From contig CM041084.1 of assembly GCA_023079485.1 (NCBI GenBank), positions 131,674,292 through 131,738,291 on the forward strand: a DNA stretch of 64,000 nucleotides, written 5' to 3'. Made by a program: the position numbers and the translations under genes. The DNA comes from Archilochus colubris. Taxonomy: Eukaryota; Chordata; Aves; Apodiformes; Trochilidae. Below are positions 1 through 11,580 of the stretch, in pieces. The notes below the pieces were generated by a model. The model worked only from the letters and a program-made list of their open reading frames with translations. It had not been told where the DNA came from and searched no databases. Each line of letters begins with the position of its first letter. Position 1 is the stretch's first letter.

Positions 1-1820
1 AAAAAAAGCTAGATTATTGTGGATAAGGACTACTAATTGGTTGAATACACTTTTTAAGGCAGAATAATAGTTTTCCTATGTGGATAAGATTTGTTAAGAG
101 GAAGCAGAAGGATAAAGGGGAATGAAGCCTGTTTTCTAGAGTTTTTATCACTGTGTATGAGTAGGTACCCAGATGGTGTATTTCAGCTGGAATTTTCTTT
201 GCTCATAATTTTCACAATTACTGTTTAACACTGAAGATGTATCCAATATTTCCTGTTAGGTACATGTATCTATCCCTTTCTTCTACTGTGATTATGATTC
301 TATTTTGTTCTGCTTTCCTTTCTGTTATCTTTTTTCTTTTTGTTAGCTTATAATTCTCTTGACTTCATATTCTCTTACTTATGTGTTTACTTACCCTTTC
401 CTCTAACAGATATAGACTAAAGTATATCCTTTGCAGTAGTGAGGCCTTAGGATCCCAAATTACTCTGTAACATCGCAGAGAGCGAACAGGCAGAAACTGT
501 TAAGATTCTACTTCAAGCCTAAAGCCCAGATTTTAAATGAGACATAAAAAATGAGACATAGAGGGATCTATTCTGATTTCTACTATACTGATTGCCATCT
601 AATTAATAGCCTGTGCTAAGACTCCTAGAGTTAAGTGTCTTGGGTATAGACATAAATATGAAAAAAAAATCTGTCTGTGTGTATGTGTTTTTGTGCATGG
701 ATACTGTGTGCAATTTGGGCAGAACTTTTACCCAAGCAGGTAACTAACACTTGCCTAATATCATTGGAAAGCCTTTTTATTTTTTTGTAGCTTTGTCTTT
801 CTTTCCATCCATTAAATGTTCCTTGCTTCTTGGCTTTCCTAAAGATAAAATTCTAAATATAATTTTGAATTTACAGAGAAAAATGTTTCAGCTGTTTCCT
901 ATAATGTCACAATCAAATGTATGTAATATTCCCCTGCCCACACATCAAATAACTTATTTGAAGAGTTTTTGAGACAACACAACATCTTTTTTAATTCTAA
1001 TGAAAATACTCAGCAAAGCTATAAGTATTATTAGTCACATCTGCACCATATATAGTTGAGTTTGTTATACATACACTGCTTTAGATATGTTTTAACTGCA
1101 GCAAGCATGTTGTAAGCCCAGTCTCCCATTATTGATTGATGGCTCTGCAGGCAGGAGCTCTTGGGCAACAGAAGTGCACTTTGCTGTTGTACCTTAGAAG
1201 CCATTTTGCAGTCCTCAGACTTTCTCCTGGATTTTTTTATAAACTTAACTGAAGTCACTTTGCATAGTAGCTGACAATTTTTTACTGTTAAATAGTAAAT
1301 CTGGCTGAAAAAAGCATCCTTAAAGGAGTGAAACAGTACTGAAATAATAGTAGCACTTTGAAGTGAAGTAGTACAGTTGTAGCTTATTAAAGGTAGCATG
1401 AAGTAAAAATCTGCCATAATACAGAAATTTAAGAAGAAATTATTTATTTAGAGCAGTTCGCCAGTAGCAATCTTATTGAAAATGATTTGAGCAGACAGAA
1501 TGGTACTGAGTTTTCAGGACGAAAGCATAGAATCAGAGTTTTGTCCGGAATTTTGATTATGCCGGCAGACAGCAAAGATCAGAAAGTTTTGCAAAGAAAT
1601 GACAGGTTGAGAAAGCTTAACTATTTAAGTCCAAAAAAGAGATTATTAAAATAAGATGATAATACTATAAAGAGAACAAAAAACAAGATATTTTTTTGAG
1701 CCTGAACAAAAAGAGAGACTCTGAAGAGGAATGACAATTCGATGCCCTCCCCTGCCCCCCCGCCAAAAAAAAAAAAAAGAATGCCCACTTGCCTCTGTCT
1801 ATATATTTGTTAAGAGGAAT

Positions 1821-1920
1821 ACATATATATATATTATAATATTTCCATAGGAAGAATATTATAATATTCTTATATTATATATTATTTCCATATATAATAT
1901 TTCCATATATATAATATTTT
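1821..1920. repeat. AT-rich tandem tract (ATATAATATTTCC-like units)
   Basis: Irregular repeats of an ATATAATATTTCCAT-type unit directly abut the CR1 fragment at 1921. A related TATATACATA tract (2278-2320) abuts its other side. Confidence 0.8.
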
Positions 1921-2275
1921 CCATCTCCACCACTTCCCTGGACAGCCCTTTGCAGCACCTGATTGCTTTTTCAGTAAAGAAACTGTTCCTAATATCTAGT
2001 TTAAACCTCCTCTGGTGCAACTTCAGGACACTTCCTCTGGTCCTATCATTATCTACCTGAGAGAAGACATCAACATTCACCTCCCCACAACCTACTTTCA
2101 GGTAGTTTTAGAAAGCAATAAAATCTACCCTTAGCCTCCTCTTCTCCAAACTGAACAATCCCAATTCCCTCAACCTCTTCTCACAGGACATACAGTCCAG
2201 ACCTTTTACCAGCTTGGCTGCCCTTGTCTGAGCTCCAGTAACTTTCTTGTAGCAGGGGGCCCAGAAACGTCTATA
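1921..2275 (-). mobile_element. CR1 LINE fragment, 3' region
   Basis: The plus strand shows the reverse complement of the CR1 3' region: TTCAGTAAAGAAACTGTTCC, then AACCTCCTCTGGTGCAACTT, then ACCAGCTTGGCTGCCCTTGT, all typical of bird CR1. It is truncated at both ends and flanked by AT-rich simple sequence on each side, so neither the true 3' end nor the 5' break is cleanly preserved. It is non-coding and inactive. Confidence 0.88.
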
Positions 2276-2277
2276 CA

Positions 2278-2320
2278 TTAATATATATGGCTATATATAC
2301 ATATACATATATATATACAT
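2278..2320. repeat. AT-rich simple repeat (TATATACATA)
   Basis: Short irregular TA/CA run at the inner edge of the CR1 fragment 1921-2275. Confidence 0.75.
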
Positions 2321-2468
2321 TGAAAAGTTCAATGGCAGGGTAAAGGCTATACTGCATTTTCTAAAATTTTTGGTATAAATAAGGTGGTTAAAACCCGCAC
2401 AGAGTTGTTGCAGGAAAGAGTTGTAGAATAGATGGTAGAAGAATTATACTCACTTTTAATATGTTTGT

Positions 2469-3570
2469 AGAATCATAGAATCACAGAATGGCTTGAGTTG
2501 GAAGGGACCTTAAAGATTATCTAGGTCCAACCCTCCTGCCATGGCAGGGATACCTTCCAGTAGATCACACTGCTCAAGGCCCCATCCAACCTGGCCTTGA
2601 ACACTTCTAGGGAGGGGGCAGCCACAAGTTCCTTGGGCAACCTCTTCCAGTGTCTTATCACCCTTACAGGAAAGAATTTCCTCCTAATATCTAACATAAA
2701 TTTCACCTCCTAAAGTTTTAAACCATCACTCCTTGTCCTCTCGCTTAACACCCATGCAAAAAGCCCTATTCCAGCTTTCTTGTAGGCTTCCATCAGGTAC
2801 AGGGAGGGTGCTATAAGGCCACCTCAGAGCCTCTTCTTCTCCAGGCTGAGCAACCCCAACTCGCCTGTCTTCATGGGGAAGTGCTCCAGCCTTCTGATAA
2901 TTTCTGTGGCTGTCCTCTGGACCCATTCAAGGATCTCTATGTCCTTATGCTGGGGACTCCAGAACTGGACAGTACTCCAGGTGGAGTCTCAAAAGAGCAG
3001 GATAGAGGGAGAGAATCACCTCCCTCTTCTGGCTGGCTACACTTCTTTTGATGCAGCTGATGACATGGTTGACTTTCTGGGCTGCATGTGCACTTTGAGG
3101 GTTCATCTTAAGCTTCTGGTCCACCATCACCCTCAAGTCCTCCTTAGGGCTGCCTTCAATCCTATCTCCTCCCAGCCTGTATTCATGCATGGGATTGCCT
3201 TGACCCAGGTGCAGAACCTTGCACTTTTCCTTGTTGAGCTTGCAGCTTGCAGTTTGCACGAGCCCACTTCTTGAGCCTGTCAAGGTCCCTCTGGATGGCA
3301 TCCCTTCCCTCCATCATGTTGACTCTACCAGACAAGTTTGGTGTCATCAGCAAACTTGCTGAGGATGTATTCGATTCACTCTTGCCAACACAGATGTTAC
3401 ATAGCACTGGTGTGATTCCTGGCCCTTGAGGAACACAACTCATCACACATCTCCATTTGGACACAGAGCAATTGATCCCAACTCTTCGGGTGCAACCATC
3501 CCACCAGTTCCTTATCCAATGAGTGGTCTATACATCTAATCTATATTATTCTAGTTTAGTGACCAAATAT
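2469..3570 (-). mobile_element. CR1 LINE, 5'-truncated, about 1.1 kb with part of ORF2
   Basis: The element begins on the plus strand with the reverse complement of the CR1 3' end (AATCATAGAATCACAGAATG). It runs upstream into the end of the ORF2 reverse-transcriptase region. On the minus strand, broken frames read KKWARANCKLQ, KCKVLHLGQGNPMHEYRLGG and CIKRSVASQKREVILSLYPA, which are characteristic CR1 ORF2 C-terminal sequences. The frames are interrupted by frameshifts, so the copy is dead. It is the longest CR1 in the window. Confidence 0.95.
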
Positions 3571-4773
3571 TGCTATAAAGTTTACTAGCCAGAGTTGAAT
3601 TTCTGTTTGGTTTCATAGAAGCAACAGTGGAGAAATGTTTTGTGAGAAATAAAGGAGAGCAGAAGGCAAGAGTTTATGTGTAGTGCAACATCTTCATAGC
3701 ACTTACATGCAGAGATAACAAGAGCATGGCAGCAGCAGCAAGGTAAACAGGTTGACACTAATCTGGGACTGACAAATAACAGTGGATAAAGATGAGAGGT
3801 ACTAAAAGGGCACAGTGACAAAGAAGGGCACCAGAATGGGATACTATAAAAATGATTTTTTAAAAATGAGGCTTAAATCAGGAAATAATGTGGGAAAGGG
3901 CAGAAGGCAGAACTTATTGGTCAAAAATTTCAATTTGTGTGGAGGGAAGCATGTGTGCTGTTATTTTCAAATCGATTTGAAAGTATTGGTATAATTATTG
4001 AATAATTATCACAGTTAAGTATTGTCTTTCAGTCTTCCTATTCTTGTGTATTTTACACAGCAGAAAAAGTGAAATTAGTGTTTCTCAGTGGGTTTTAATG
4101 GTGAAATGCAGTAAATCAATCTATGGATAAAGCTTTGGCCTCTAATAATACAGAACTGTAAAGGTGATTTGTGCTCTTTAACAAAGCCTGGCCAGTGTGT
4201 ACCACTTATACCTAGCTAAACAGTTCTGTCTTCTACAGGTTCTGTGCTACTGAGATTACAGAATAAACTTTCCCGTGCAAAAGAGCCATCCTTTGTTTGA
4301 TTCAGATGACAATGTTTTCATCAGTCTGCAATCTACTGTAACAGCCAGAAGTTCTCACTGTCTCTTACTGCAGTTTACATCTATATAGTATAGCAAAATT
4401 CCAGAGCTTATGGAAAATTGTCTACAGAGTATTGTCTTTTTAGCTAGAAAAGAATATTTCCTTCACAGTCTGGAAAGATTAATGAAATTTTTCCCAAAGC
4501 AAAATTTTTAACTAAAAAGAAAAGTTACCGTTACATTTCCTGAACAAACAAAGTTTAAACCAAAAGTAAAATGCCCTATCCCTTGCATGGATTTTTCTCT
4601 AGGAGAAGGGTTTTTACAGTAGGGTTTAAAACCTACGTGTGTGTAAACAAACACAAAAGAGGTCAGCTTGCATATCTTGTTACCATCACTTTTCCTAATA
4701 ATTCTCTGTACAAATCAGCAAAAGGATATGGTCCAGGTGCACCCAGAACTCAGAATCTGATATCTTTTCTTAG

Positions 4774-4890
4774 TAGGAATGTGGATCTGGGACCACGAGG
4801 GACTCGATCTACTCCTGCACATTACAATACCCTGAACCGCATGGACAGACATCGTGTTATAGATGACCACTATTCCCCGGACAGAGAGAG
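4774..4890 (+). CDS. RIMS2: RIMS2 internal exon (linker between C2A and C2B), 'NVDLGPRGTRSTPAHYNTL' exon
   Basis: This is an internal coding exon of RIM2, the active-zone scaffold that organises vesicle priming and calcium-channel tethering at presynaptic terminals. It reads NVDLGPRGTRSTPAHYNTL, then NRMDRHRVIDDHYSPDRER, which I recognise as the RIM2 (not RIM1) linker. No folded domain is present; the segment is basic and probably disordered. The acceptor is a tandem TAGTAG at 4771-4776 after a pyrimidine tract. The exon can therefore start at 4774 or 4777, changing the product by one residue without changing frame. The donor is GAGAG|GTAAAT, with GT at 4891. The exon enters in phase 2 and ends with two bases of a codon (AG). 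That fits both the exon at 25276 and all five cassettes in between. Splicing directly to 25276 gives ...DRERNCEAADRQPY, matching the RIM2 main isoform pattern as I know it. The upstream open frame back to 4571 is intron read-through. Confidence 0.93.
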
Positions 4891-6055
4891 GTAAATACCT
4901 GCCTGCAATTAGAAACAGCTGTAGCCTACACTCATTAACACCAGTTATTTTAGCATAGTAGCTCACTAAAGTAAATATAAAAATTACCTAATCCCACAGA
5001 CAAGCATTTCCCCACTCATTTATCCACTGGTTATATGATGTACAGTGTCAAAAATATACAGTGCACTCAAGGCTGAACAAACTGTCAAGTTCGTGTATTT
5101 TTGCCAAGAGTTAATTTGAAAAATATAAAAGAAAGCATACTGCAGGAGACAAATAGCTTTGTTGCCCTGTTTATAAAAGTATTTTTTCATGTACTATAGT
5201 AGTAAATTCTTTACATGCTGAATAAATTAAAAAAAAATAGGTTTAACAATTTTTGCTGCAGAATAAAGAGGCATTAAAATGGGTGATTTCAGCTCATTAT
5301 TAATGTAGTGCTTGTGCTCTCATTAGATACAGTGCAATACACAGACATAAAATATATTATAGCACTGTATTTGCCTTTTTTTGAATTTATAAGCTTTATT
5401 TTTATTTATTCACTGCATTTCATCTTTTGGAAAAAACAAACAAACAAAAAAACCCATAACCAGTATGGCAGTGTGTGTTAGAATTAAATCAAGGTCTTTG
5501 TGTTTAGAGGCACGTCTTACCATGAGTAATGTTTTGCCTCATGGACGTTCCCACAGAGTGAGCAGAGCTGTAGCAACCTCTATGAATTTTAATGATGTAA
5601 AAAAGGATTGTAGGCAATTTTTGGGTAATGTAGTTAATTTTGCTGAATTAATTGTGGTTGTACCTCAGTGATATGAAAAAAACCAAAACCTACCCCATTT
5701 CTATGATCTTTCGCACCTCATTGTTTTCAAATCAGAAAACATAAAAAAAGCATTTTTTGCCTTTATTTTTCAAAAATATCCCAAGTTCTTATTCACTGTG
5801 TTGAAAAGCTGCACATTATAATCAGAGAGGCATGATTGCTACATATTGTCCAATTTAATAACTGCATATAACAAAGAGTAATACAGATGTATTTGGTAAT
5901 CTTATTGAATGCTACATGACTAGTGTTTGCAGTTAATACTTTCACAGTTCATTATTTACAGGTAACTCCTCAAGTGACATCAAAGCACATAGTTGGTGCT
6001 GCTATCAGTGGCTTTTTGTTAGCATTATTGAACAGAAATATGTTTTTTGTTTTTT

Positions 6056-6076
6056 GTTGTTGTTGTTGTTGTTGTT
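6056..6076. repeat. TTG trinucleotide microsatellite
   Basis: Seven consecutive TTG/TGT units inside a longer T-rich run. Confidence 0.85.
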
Positions 6077-8084
6077 TTTTGGAATATATCTTAAAAGAGC
6101 ATTAATGTAATGACCAGTGATTGTAAGGGTTGCAAGACAACATTCTTCAAAAAGGAATTTATAATTAACTGTTTCTAATTAGGTATGTTAGAAAAAAAAG
6201 AGTACTGAAAAAAACCCCAAACAAACAAATAAAACAGATGCAAACCAGGCATATCTGTTCAAGTGATTTGTAATTGAATTTGTCCAAGAAAAGTCAAATG
6301 GCAAAAAAGTAAGATACTGAAAAGCAATCAAATATTTATTATCCAGAATTATTGTATTCTTTATAATCGTAAGTGAACCTCTTCGTTGCATTTAACTACT
6401 TAATATATTTATTTAAGTTACATAAAAGAATGCTATTTCGTTGGCTCATGAGGCTGTCTGGTTTTCATACAGAAGGTAGTAAATTAAGGATTCTGAGCTG
6501 TTTCCTTAAAAGAAAATAACAGAATGCTTTTGTGATAATATGTTGATCTTCAAACCAATCATCCCTGAAATAGGACTGAAACTTGTTCTTGGAGCCTTAA
6601 GGAGTGCTGCTGGGTTTGTTCACAGTGTGTGCTTGCTTGCTGCCTCCCAGATAAATGAAGTGAAAGGTGGCTTGAGGTACAGAACTGTAATCTTTGCCCA
6701 TCATATTAATTGAACAACCCTCACTGGACTTGCTTGGCTTAAGGAAAGAGATTTTTTTAATAGAATGTCAGAAAAATAGTATCAGAAAGTTGTTGGTGAT
6801 GAGTTTATTGAATTTTCACATGACTATTCTAGATGAATAGTTGTTTGCTTGTCGGGTGTGCTCTGAATCTCTGAACACAGGTTTATGTGTCATCTGTGTT
6901 TTTCAAAACACACACACACAAATTCTTCTTTTGTTGCATGGTGAGTGGTTGCTGGCGTCATCAAGCTATAGACTAATTATGCCTGTATTGCAACATAGTC
7001 TCTGAAGCATGCTGGTTTTAGGTGATACTTAAGAGAAGATAAGAGAAAAAGACTATTACCAAACATTTATCATGATTTATATTCATCATTAGTTTGACAG
7101 TGGTTGTATGAATGAAATATTTATTTAACTTGAAATTTTGTTGGTGAATATTTGTAATTCTGTCAGTGTTACATCATAACAGTGGTACGTACACAGGTCC
7201 CTAAAGTAACACTTCAGTGATATTGTTTCTGAAAATTGCTGGAACTGCAGGCAGCTTGGAAAATTGGAAAAGCTGAACCTTTGTAGCGCTTTATAATCTC
7301 TGCTTGTCAAACTTGTTTTGTTCCACACTTACTTCAGAAAAAAAAAAAGTCACACATTGATTTCCCACAGTTCTGATGCTTTGTTATTTCCATGGGCCAT
7401 TTAGAGCTGTTTGCAAATAAGGGTTTATGAAAAAATACCTTCTTATACACTTTGCTCAGTTCCTAAGTTAAAATATGACTGAGAACATGAGTAAGAAAAT
7501 TCTTTCCTTCCTTTTCTAGATAATTCCAAGTAAAGTACTCTACAGTATATGGCACTAAGGAGTTAGAAACTACATACAAAAATGTCCAGTGATCTTGTGT
7601 CTAGTGGCAATGTCAAATTTCAACAAAACTAAATGCCTAGATAGAAGTTAAATTAAAATTATTCTTAATCTGAAAGGCATAATAATTTGAGGTAATTTCA
7701 ATTTCAAACACTAATTATGTTGCAAAACCTTGTGCTACCTTATTAGACTAACTTCATTATTTTAACGTAAGTGAATTTAATGTAGGTGAATTGAGTTGCT
7801 GCTGAAAATGTCCCATGTTATCTGTAATTAAATAAGTAACATTTCAGAAATCTGTGAGGATGCAGACTAATTTCATTTTATCATACCATCATTTGATAAA
7901 CTTCTACCATCAGCTGCTGTAACGTAGCAAGTAAGGAATCGTTGTGGTAAAAGGATAAAGATCTAAATGAAGATTGCAAAAAATATTCTGGAGTTAATTT
8001 TTTGTCTTAAAAATCTGCTATATCTAAAGCTTGTCTATTTTTCCATGGTGTTCTGAGCATTCCCAACTACATGTTTTTAATGAA

Positions 8085-8420
8085 CACCTTCTTTTGAACA
8101 CCTGCAGGGATGGTGCCTCATACCCCATCCTGGGCAGTCTGTTCCAATGTTTAACCATTCTTACTGTGAAGAAGTTTTTTCTAATATTCAACCTGAACCT
8201 CCCCTGGCAGAACTTGACCCCATTTCCTCTTGTCCTGTCACTGGTCACCAGGGACAAGAAGCCAGCATCTGTCTCACTACAACTTTGTCTCACTACATCT
8301 GTCTCACTCTTTTCAGATAGTTGTAGAGAGCAATGAAGTCTCCCCTCAGCTTCCTCTTTTCCAAGCTGAACAGCCCCAGTTCCCTCAGCCTGTCCTCATG
8401 TGCCTGTTATCATGCTTTGA
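8085..8420 (-). mobile_element. CR1 LINE fragment, 3' region
   Basis: The plus strand carries CR1 reverse-complement sequence (CCCATCCTGGGCAGTCTGTT, CCTGAACCTCCCCTGGCAGA, AGTTGTAGAGAGCAATGAAG). An internal small duplication of a TGTCTCACTACA-like unit lies near 8267-8305. The short open frames on both strands here are parts of this repeat. Confidence 0.93.
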
Positions 8421-10801
8421 CCTATGAGATGTCAGTCATACTCTCTTCTATGGCATGCACCTTTCCTTTGGTTTTTTACTAATCATCCATATTTTATTAT
8501 TATTTTTTTTTTTTTTTTTATTACTTTACTTAAGAAGAACCTTTTCCAGAGAAATGTATGCTTACAGTCATATCTCTATAATTATTAATGTTATGTAGCT
8601 GGAGATATTATGAAAATTCACAAGCATTTTTAGGTTATATGTTCTTCATTTATGATGAGTGCCTTGTACTCTCATTTTTGTATGGCCAGAATTTCAAATA
8701 GTTGAGTGGGGATTTGAAAAGTAGGTAGAACTCAAATTCTTAGCAGAATATAAACTGATGGTGTTTCATTCAGATGCAAGTAAGCAAAGGAACTGTCTGG
8801 GGTGTTCCTTATTACAGACTGTGAGTTAAGCTTCTTGCAGATAGCAATTTCATTCGCATGAAATTTGTGTTCTGCAACATGTGTTCTGCTTGAAATCTTA
8901 GTTTTGTTTAAAATTTTTCATTTTAAGAAATGGCTGAATATAATCTGTTTATTGATTTCTTGTTGGAAGACTGTCAAGAAAACCTGTCAGCTATTTAATG
9001 GAGAGATAAAAGGGGATGTGAAAGTTAATTTTTTAGGTTAAATTGCCATTGCTAGCTGGAAACACATAACTTCTTATTGCTATAAAGTGCATATAAATTC
9101 TTATTACTAATGTAATATTTGCAAGAATTTGGTGGTGCTAATTTCAGGTTTACATCTAAATCATCTAAGGGTGAGTTCATGTGGATATAGCCTGGGAATT
9201 TAACTCCATAGTGGTGAGATTAAGCTACTACTCGGTTGTTTGCCATCATCACACAAATCATAGCTGCTGGGTGGTAAACTTCTACATTTTTATTTATTTG
9301 TTCTTCTGACTGATGTGCATATATTCTAAAGCAAATTATAAGAACATGATGGAATTAGTTTTTAATGCTTCTTGGAAGCATGCTGACTGCTGTTATGGGT
9401 AGACTGCTTCTGGTTCTCAAGTCTGTGCTTTAGTTTAAGAAGCCTAATACTTGCAGCCTACAGTGCAGCTGCATGATTATTTTCTTAATAGTTAGTCTTT
9501 TTTAGGACCTCATCTTCACATTTTCAGTGTGCATGTCTAATTGGACCCTGATGAATTATTTCCAGCTTCTCATTCTTTTAATACACTTCAAAGTTTAAAT
9601 TTCATGATCAGGGAGTGAAGTCAGAAGATATTTACAGTGTTGACTACGATTTTGCATTTATTTGACAAGAAGTGAGCACAAAGATCTCTTGTACTATATA
9701 TAATTAATGTAATATGCTTATAAGGGATATTTACATGTGTCTGATGACACATTTTATCCCCATACAAAGTAGGCCTACATTAGTGTAGGTAATATAGCTA
9801 TTGGTAACAATGTATTTAATTTCTAGAAGACCATTTGTTATGGGAAAAATAAGATATCAATAATGAAAGTGGGCGATAAACATAAAGTTTTCCACATATC
9901 TCATGAAATCTGTTTACTCTGCCAATGCTGATTTTTGTGATAAGGCATATTTTTGAAATACCCTAACTTTACAGGAGCTGTAAAACAGGGTCTCCAGAGC
10001 ACTCTAATAATTCCTTGTAAATTGGAATAAAAAATATTTTCAAAACCACTTTTTCTATATTGTGAACATATATTTATACTAAAAAAGATATTATATTCTT
10101 CTATTTTTGATAATTGGAAAATATCTAGTGCTGAAAAAATAGATGTATATTTAAAATATATGAATTTTGACACATTTCCAAAATGCAACCATATTGTTTC
10201 TTTATTATTTTGAAATGTATACATATGTTTTTTGGCATATTCTGTTACAGATGTTATCTTTTTTATAAATTATTTAAATAATTACAAGGCTTTCATTTAA
10301 ATTCATCTTGTATCACAATATGATAATTATTAGCAAAACACTCAGAAATGGGAAAGCTTTGGAGCTCACTATGTGGGGATGGATTTCCCATAGGGGTAAC
10401 CTTTCAGACAGACTGGGTAAACCTCTGCCAAAACTGTTATTCATACTGAAGTTATCACTGCATTCAAGCATGTGAACAGGTAATCTGCCTTCTTGAGATA
10501 GCTCCCAGAGAGTTTTATACTTTTTTTCCCCTCCTACCTGAAATAATGTAGGGTATCCCAAAGCTATCCACCTGATCTGTAGTCATCTTCTGTCTTCTCA
10601 GAATATGTAAATTGTCTTGATAATGTTACCTTTAGAATTGTGTGTCAGATTTCTAATTTTATTAATAATTTCAGTGGTCTATACAATGCTTTTATGGCTG
10701 CTGAATTTTTAGATTTTTATGTCTTCTGTTGTGTGATGTGTATCATTTCTTCTCCATCTTATTGTCTCGTATTTGTATTTTTCTTCCTGCCATCTACTCA
10801 G

Positions 10802-10867
10802 TCATTATGTTACTTTACCTCGTTCCTGCTACACCCAGTCCACAGAACAACATTACAGAGATGTCAG
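10802..10867 (+). CDS. RIMS2: RIMS2 cassette exon, 66 nt, phase 2-2 ('HYVTLPRSCYTQSTEQHYRD')
   Basis: This is a predicted alternatively used exon of RIM2. The acceptor is strong: a long pyrimidine tract (TTTTTCTTCCTGCCATCTAC) ends in TCAG at 10801. The donor is TCAG|GTATAT at 10868. With one base completing the preceding AG, it reads S-HYVTLPRSCYTQSTEQHYRD-V and ends in AG, so it enters and leaves in phase 2. The length of 66 nt adds 22 residues without a frame change. The composition (Ser, Thr, Arg, His, Tyr, with LPRS) matches the RIM linker style. Placed after the exon at 4774 it gives ...DRES-HYVTLPRS. I see no folded domain. Exon status is inferred from splice sites, frame and linker-like composition; I have no transcript data. 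Confidence 0.8.
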
Positions 10868-11472
10868 GTATATGTTTTCCTCTGTGTGGTTCTGTATAGA
10901 TAAGGCACATATACTTCTATGTAATTATGTGTCCACTTATGTTTGTTTTTGGTTTTTTTGCAGTCTGCGTATAGTGGTAGAAAACTTAGTTGCTGAGTTA
11001 GTATCAGCGTTAGCTTTGTCAGTGGAGTGCATAGACAAACACTAGGTAGTTTCTAGTTTTGTGAATGTTACACTTTTTAAACAATTTTTCACTGCTCATA
11101 GTCTGTAACTGGTAGTCCATGAAGATAATAGTACATTTACATCATTCTCATGTTTTTGAAAAAGCCACTAAGGAAAATTGTTTAACTCTGTAGACACAAA
11201 TACTTGCTAATACTGTGATTTCATGGAAAGAATATCAAACAGATATGACTGTGTTAAAGGTTACAAAAGATAAAACCAAAGTATCTATCACATAGTCTCA
11301 AGCAAATATATCTTAATTTTTAAAGTCAGTTTTGTGAAATACAGAAAATTTACAGCTGAGTTCTGTTGCAATTTATTGTTTTGTTGTTGACATAGCTTGC
11401 ATTTCATGTTGTTTTGTCCCCATTTCATCTTTGTGTTGCTTTTCATTGTGTTCACCCTTTGTGTTTTGGCAG

Positions 11473-11580
11473 CCAGGATCACTCAATGTATCCTCTATTT
11501 TGTGAAGATGCAATCAGATTGCTTCGTTCCCGTAAGATGTGCCGTAACTATTCTGAGGGTGCTTACTGTGATTTTGAGAG
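11473..11580 (+). CDS. RIMS2: Candidate RIMS2 cassette exon, 108 nt, phase 2-2, cysteine-containing
   Basis: This open segment has a good acceptor (pyrimidine-rich CACCCTTTGTGTTTTGGCAG, ending at 11472) and a donor at GAGAG|GTATAA (11581). Read in phase 2 it gives S-QDHSMYPLFCEDAIRLLRSR, then KMCRNYSEGAYCDFE, and ends in AG. It is therefore phase 2 in and out, 108 nt, and free of stops. It lies only about 600 bases after the cassette at 10802. The peptide has three cysteines and a short hydrophobic or helical stretch (EDAIRLLRSR), unlike the Ser/Arg/Pro-rich sequence of neighbouring exons. A second GT donor-like site at 11532 (CCC|GTAAGA) would leave a phase-1 end that does not fit the next exon. 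A chance open frame of this size with matching phase at both ends is unlikely but possible. Confidence 0.6.

Larger units (their letters stand above)
1..4773 (+). other. RIMS2: RIMS2 intron (3' part)
   Basis: AT-rich intron ending at the tandem acceptor before 4774. It holds the two minus-strand CR1 pieces (1921-2275 and 2469-3570), an AT-rich tract (1821-1920) and a poly-A run after a C run (near 1750-1778). I found no phase-compatible exon. The 128-codon minus-strand open frame at 1031-1417 is not supported as a gene. Confidence 0.8.
4891..10801 (+). other. RIMS2: RIMS2 intron
   Basis: Intron between the recognised exon at 4774 and the cassette at 10802. It contains a TTG triplet tract (6056-6076), a short CA tract (6909-6920), a minus-strand CR1 fragment (8085-8420) and a poly-T run (8503-8519). 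Apart from these I see only AT-rich unique sequence. Confidence 0.75.

Noticed and set aside
1031..1417. Longest open frame in the window outside repeats, 128 codons on the minus strand
   Set aside because: It has no recognisable domain or coding-like composition, no splice or promoter context, and sits in AT-rich intron; most likely a chance frame.
2945..3464. Several overlapping minus-strand open frames with reverse-transcriptase-like peptides
   Set aside because: They are frameshifted remains of CR1 ORF2, annotated as one mobile element rather than genes.
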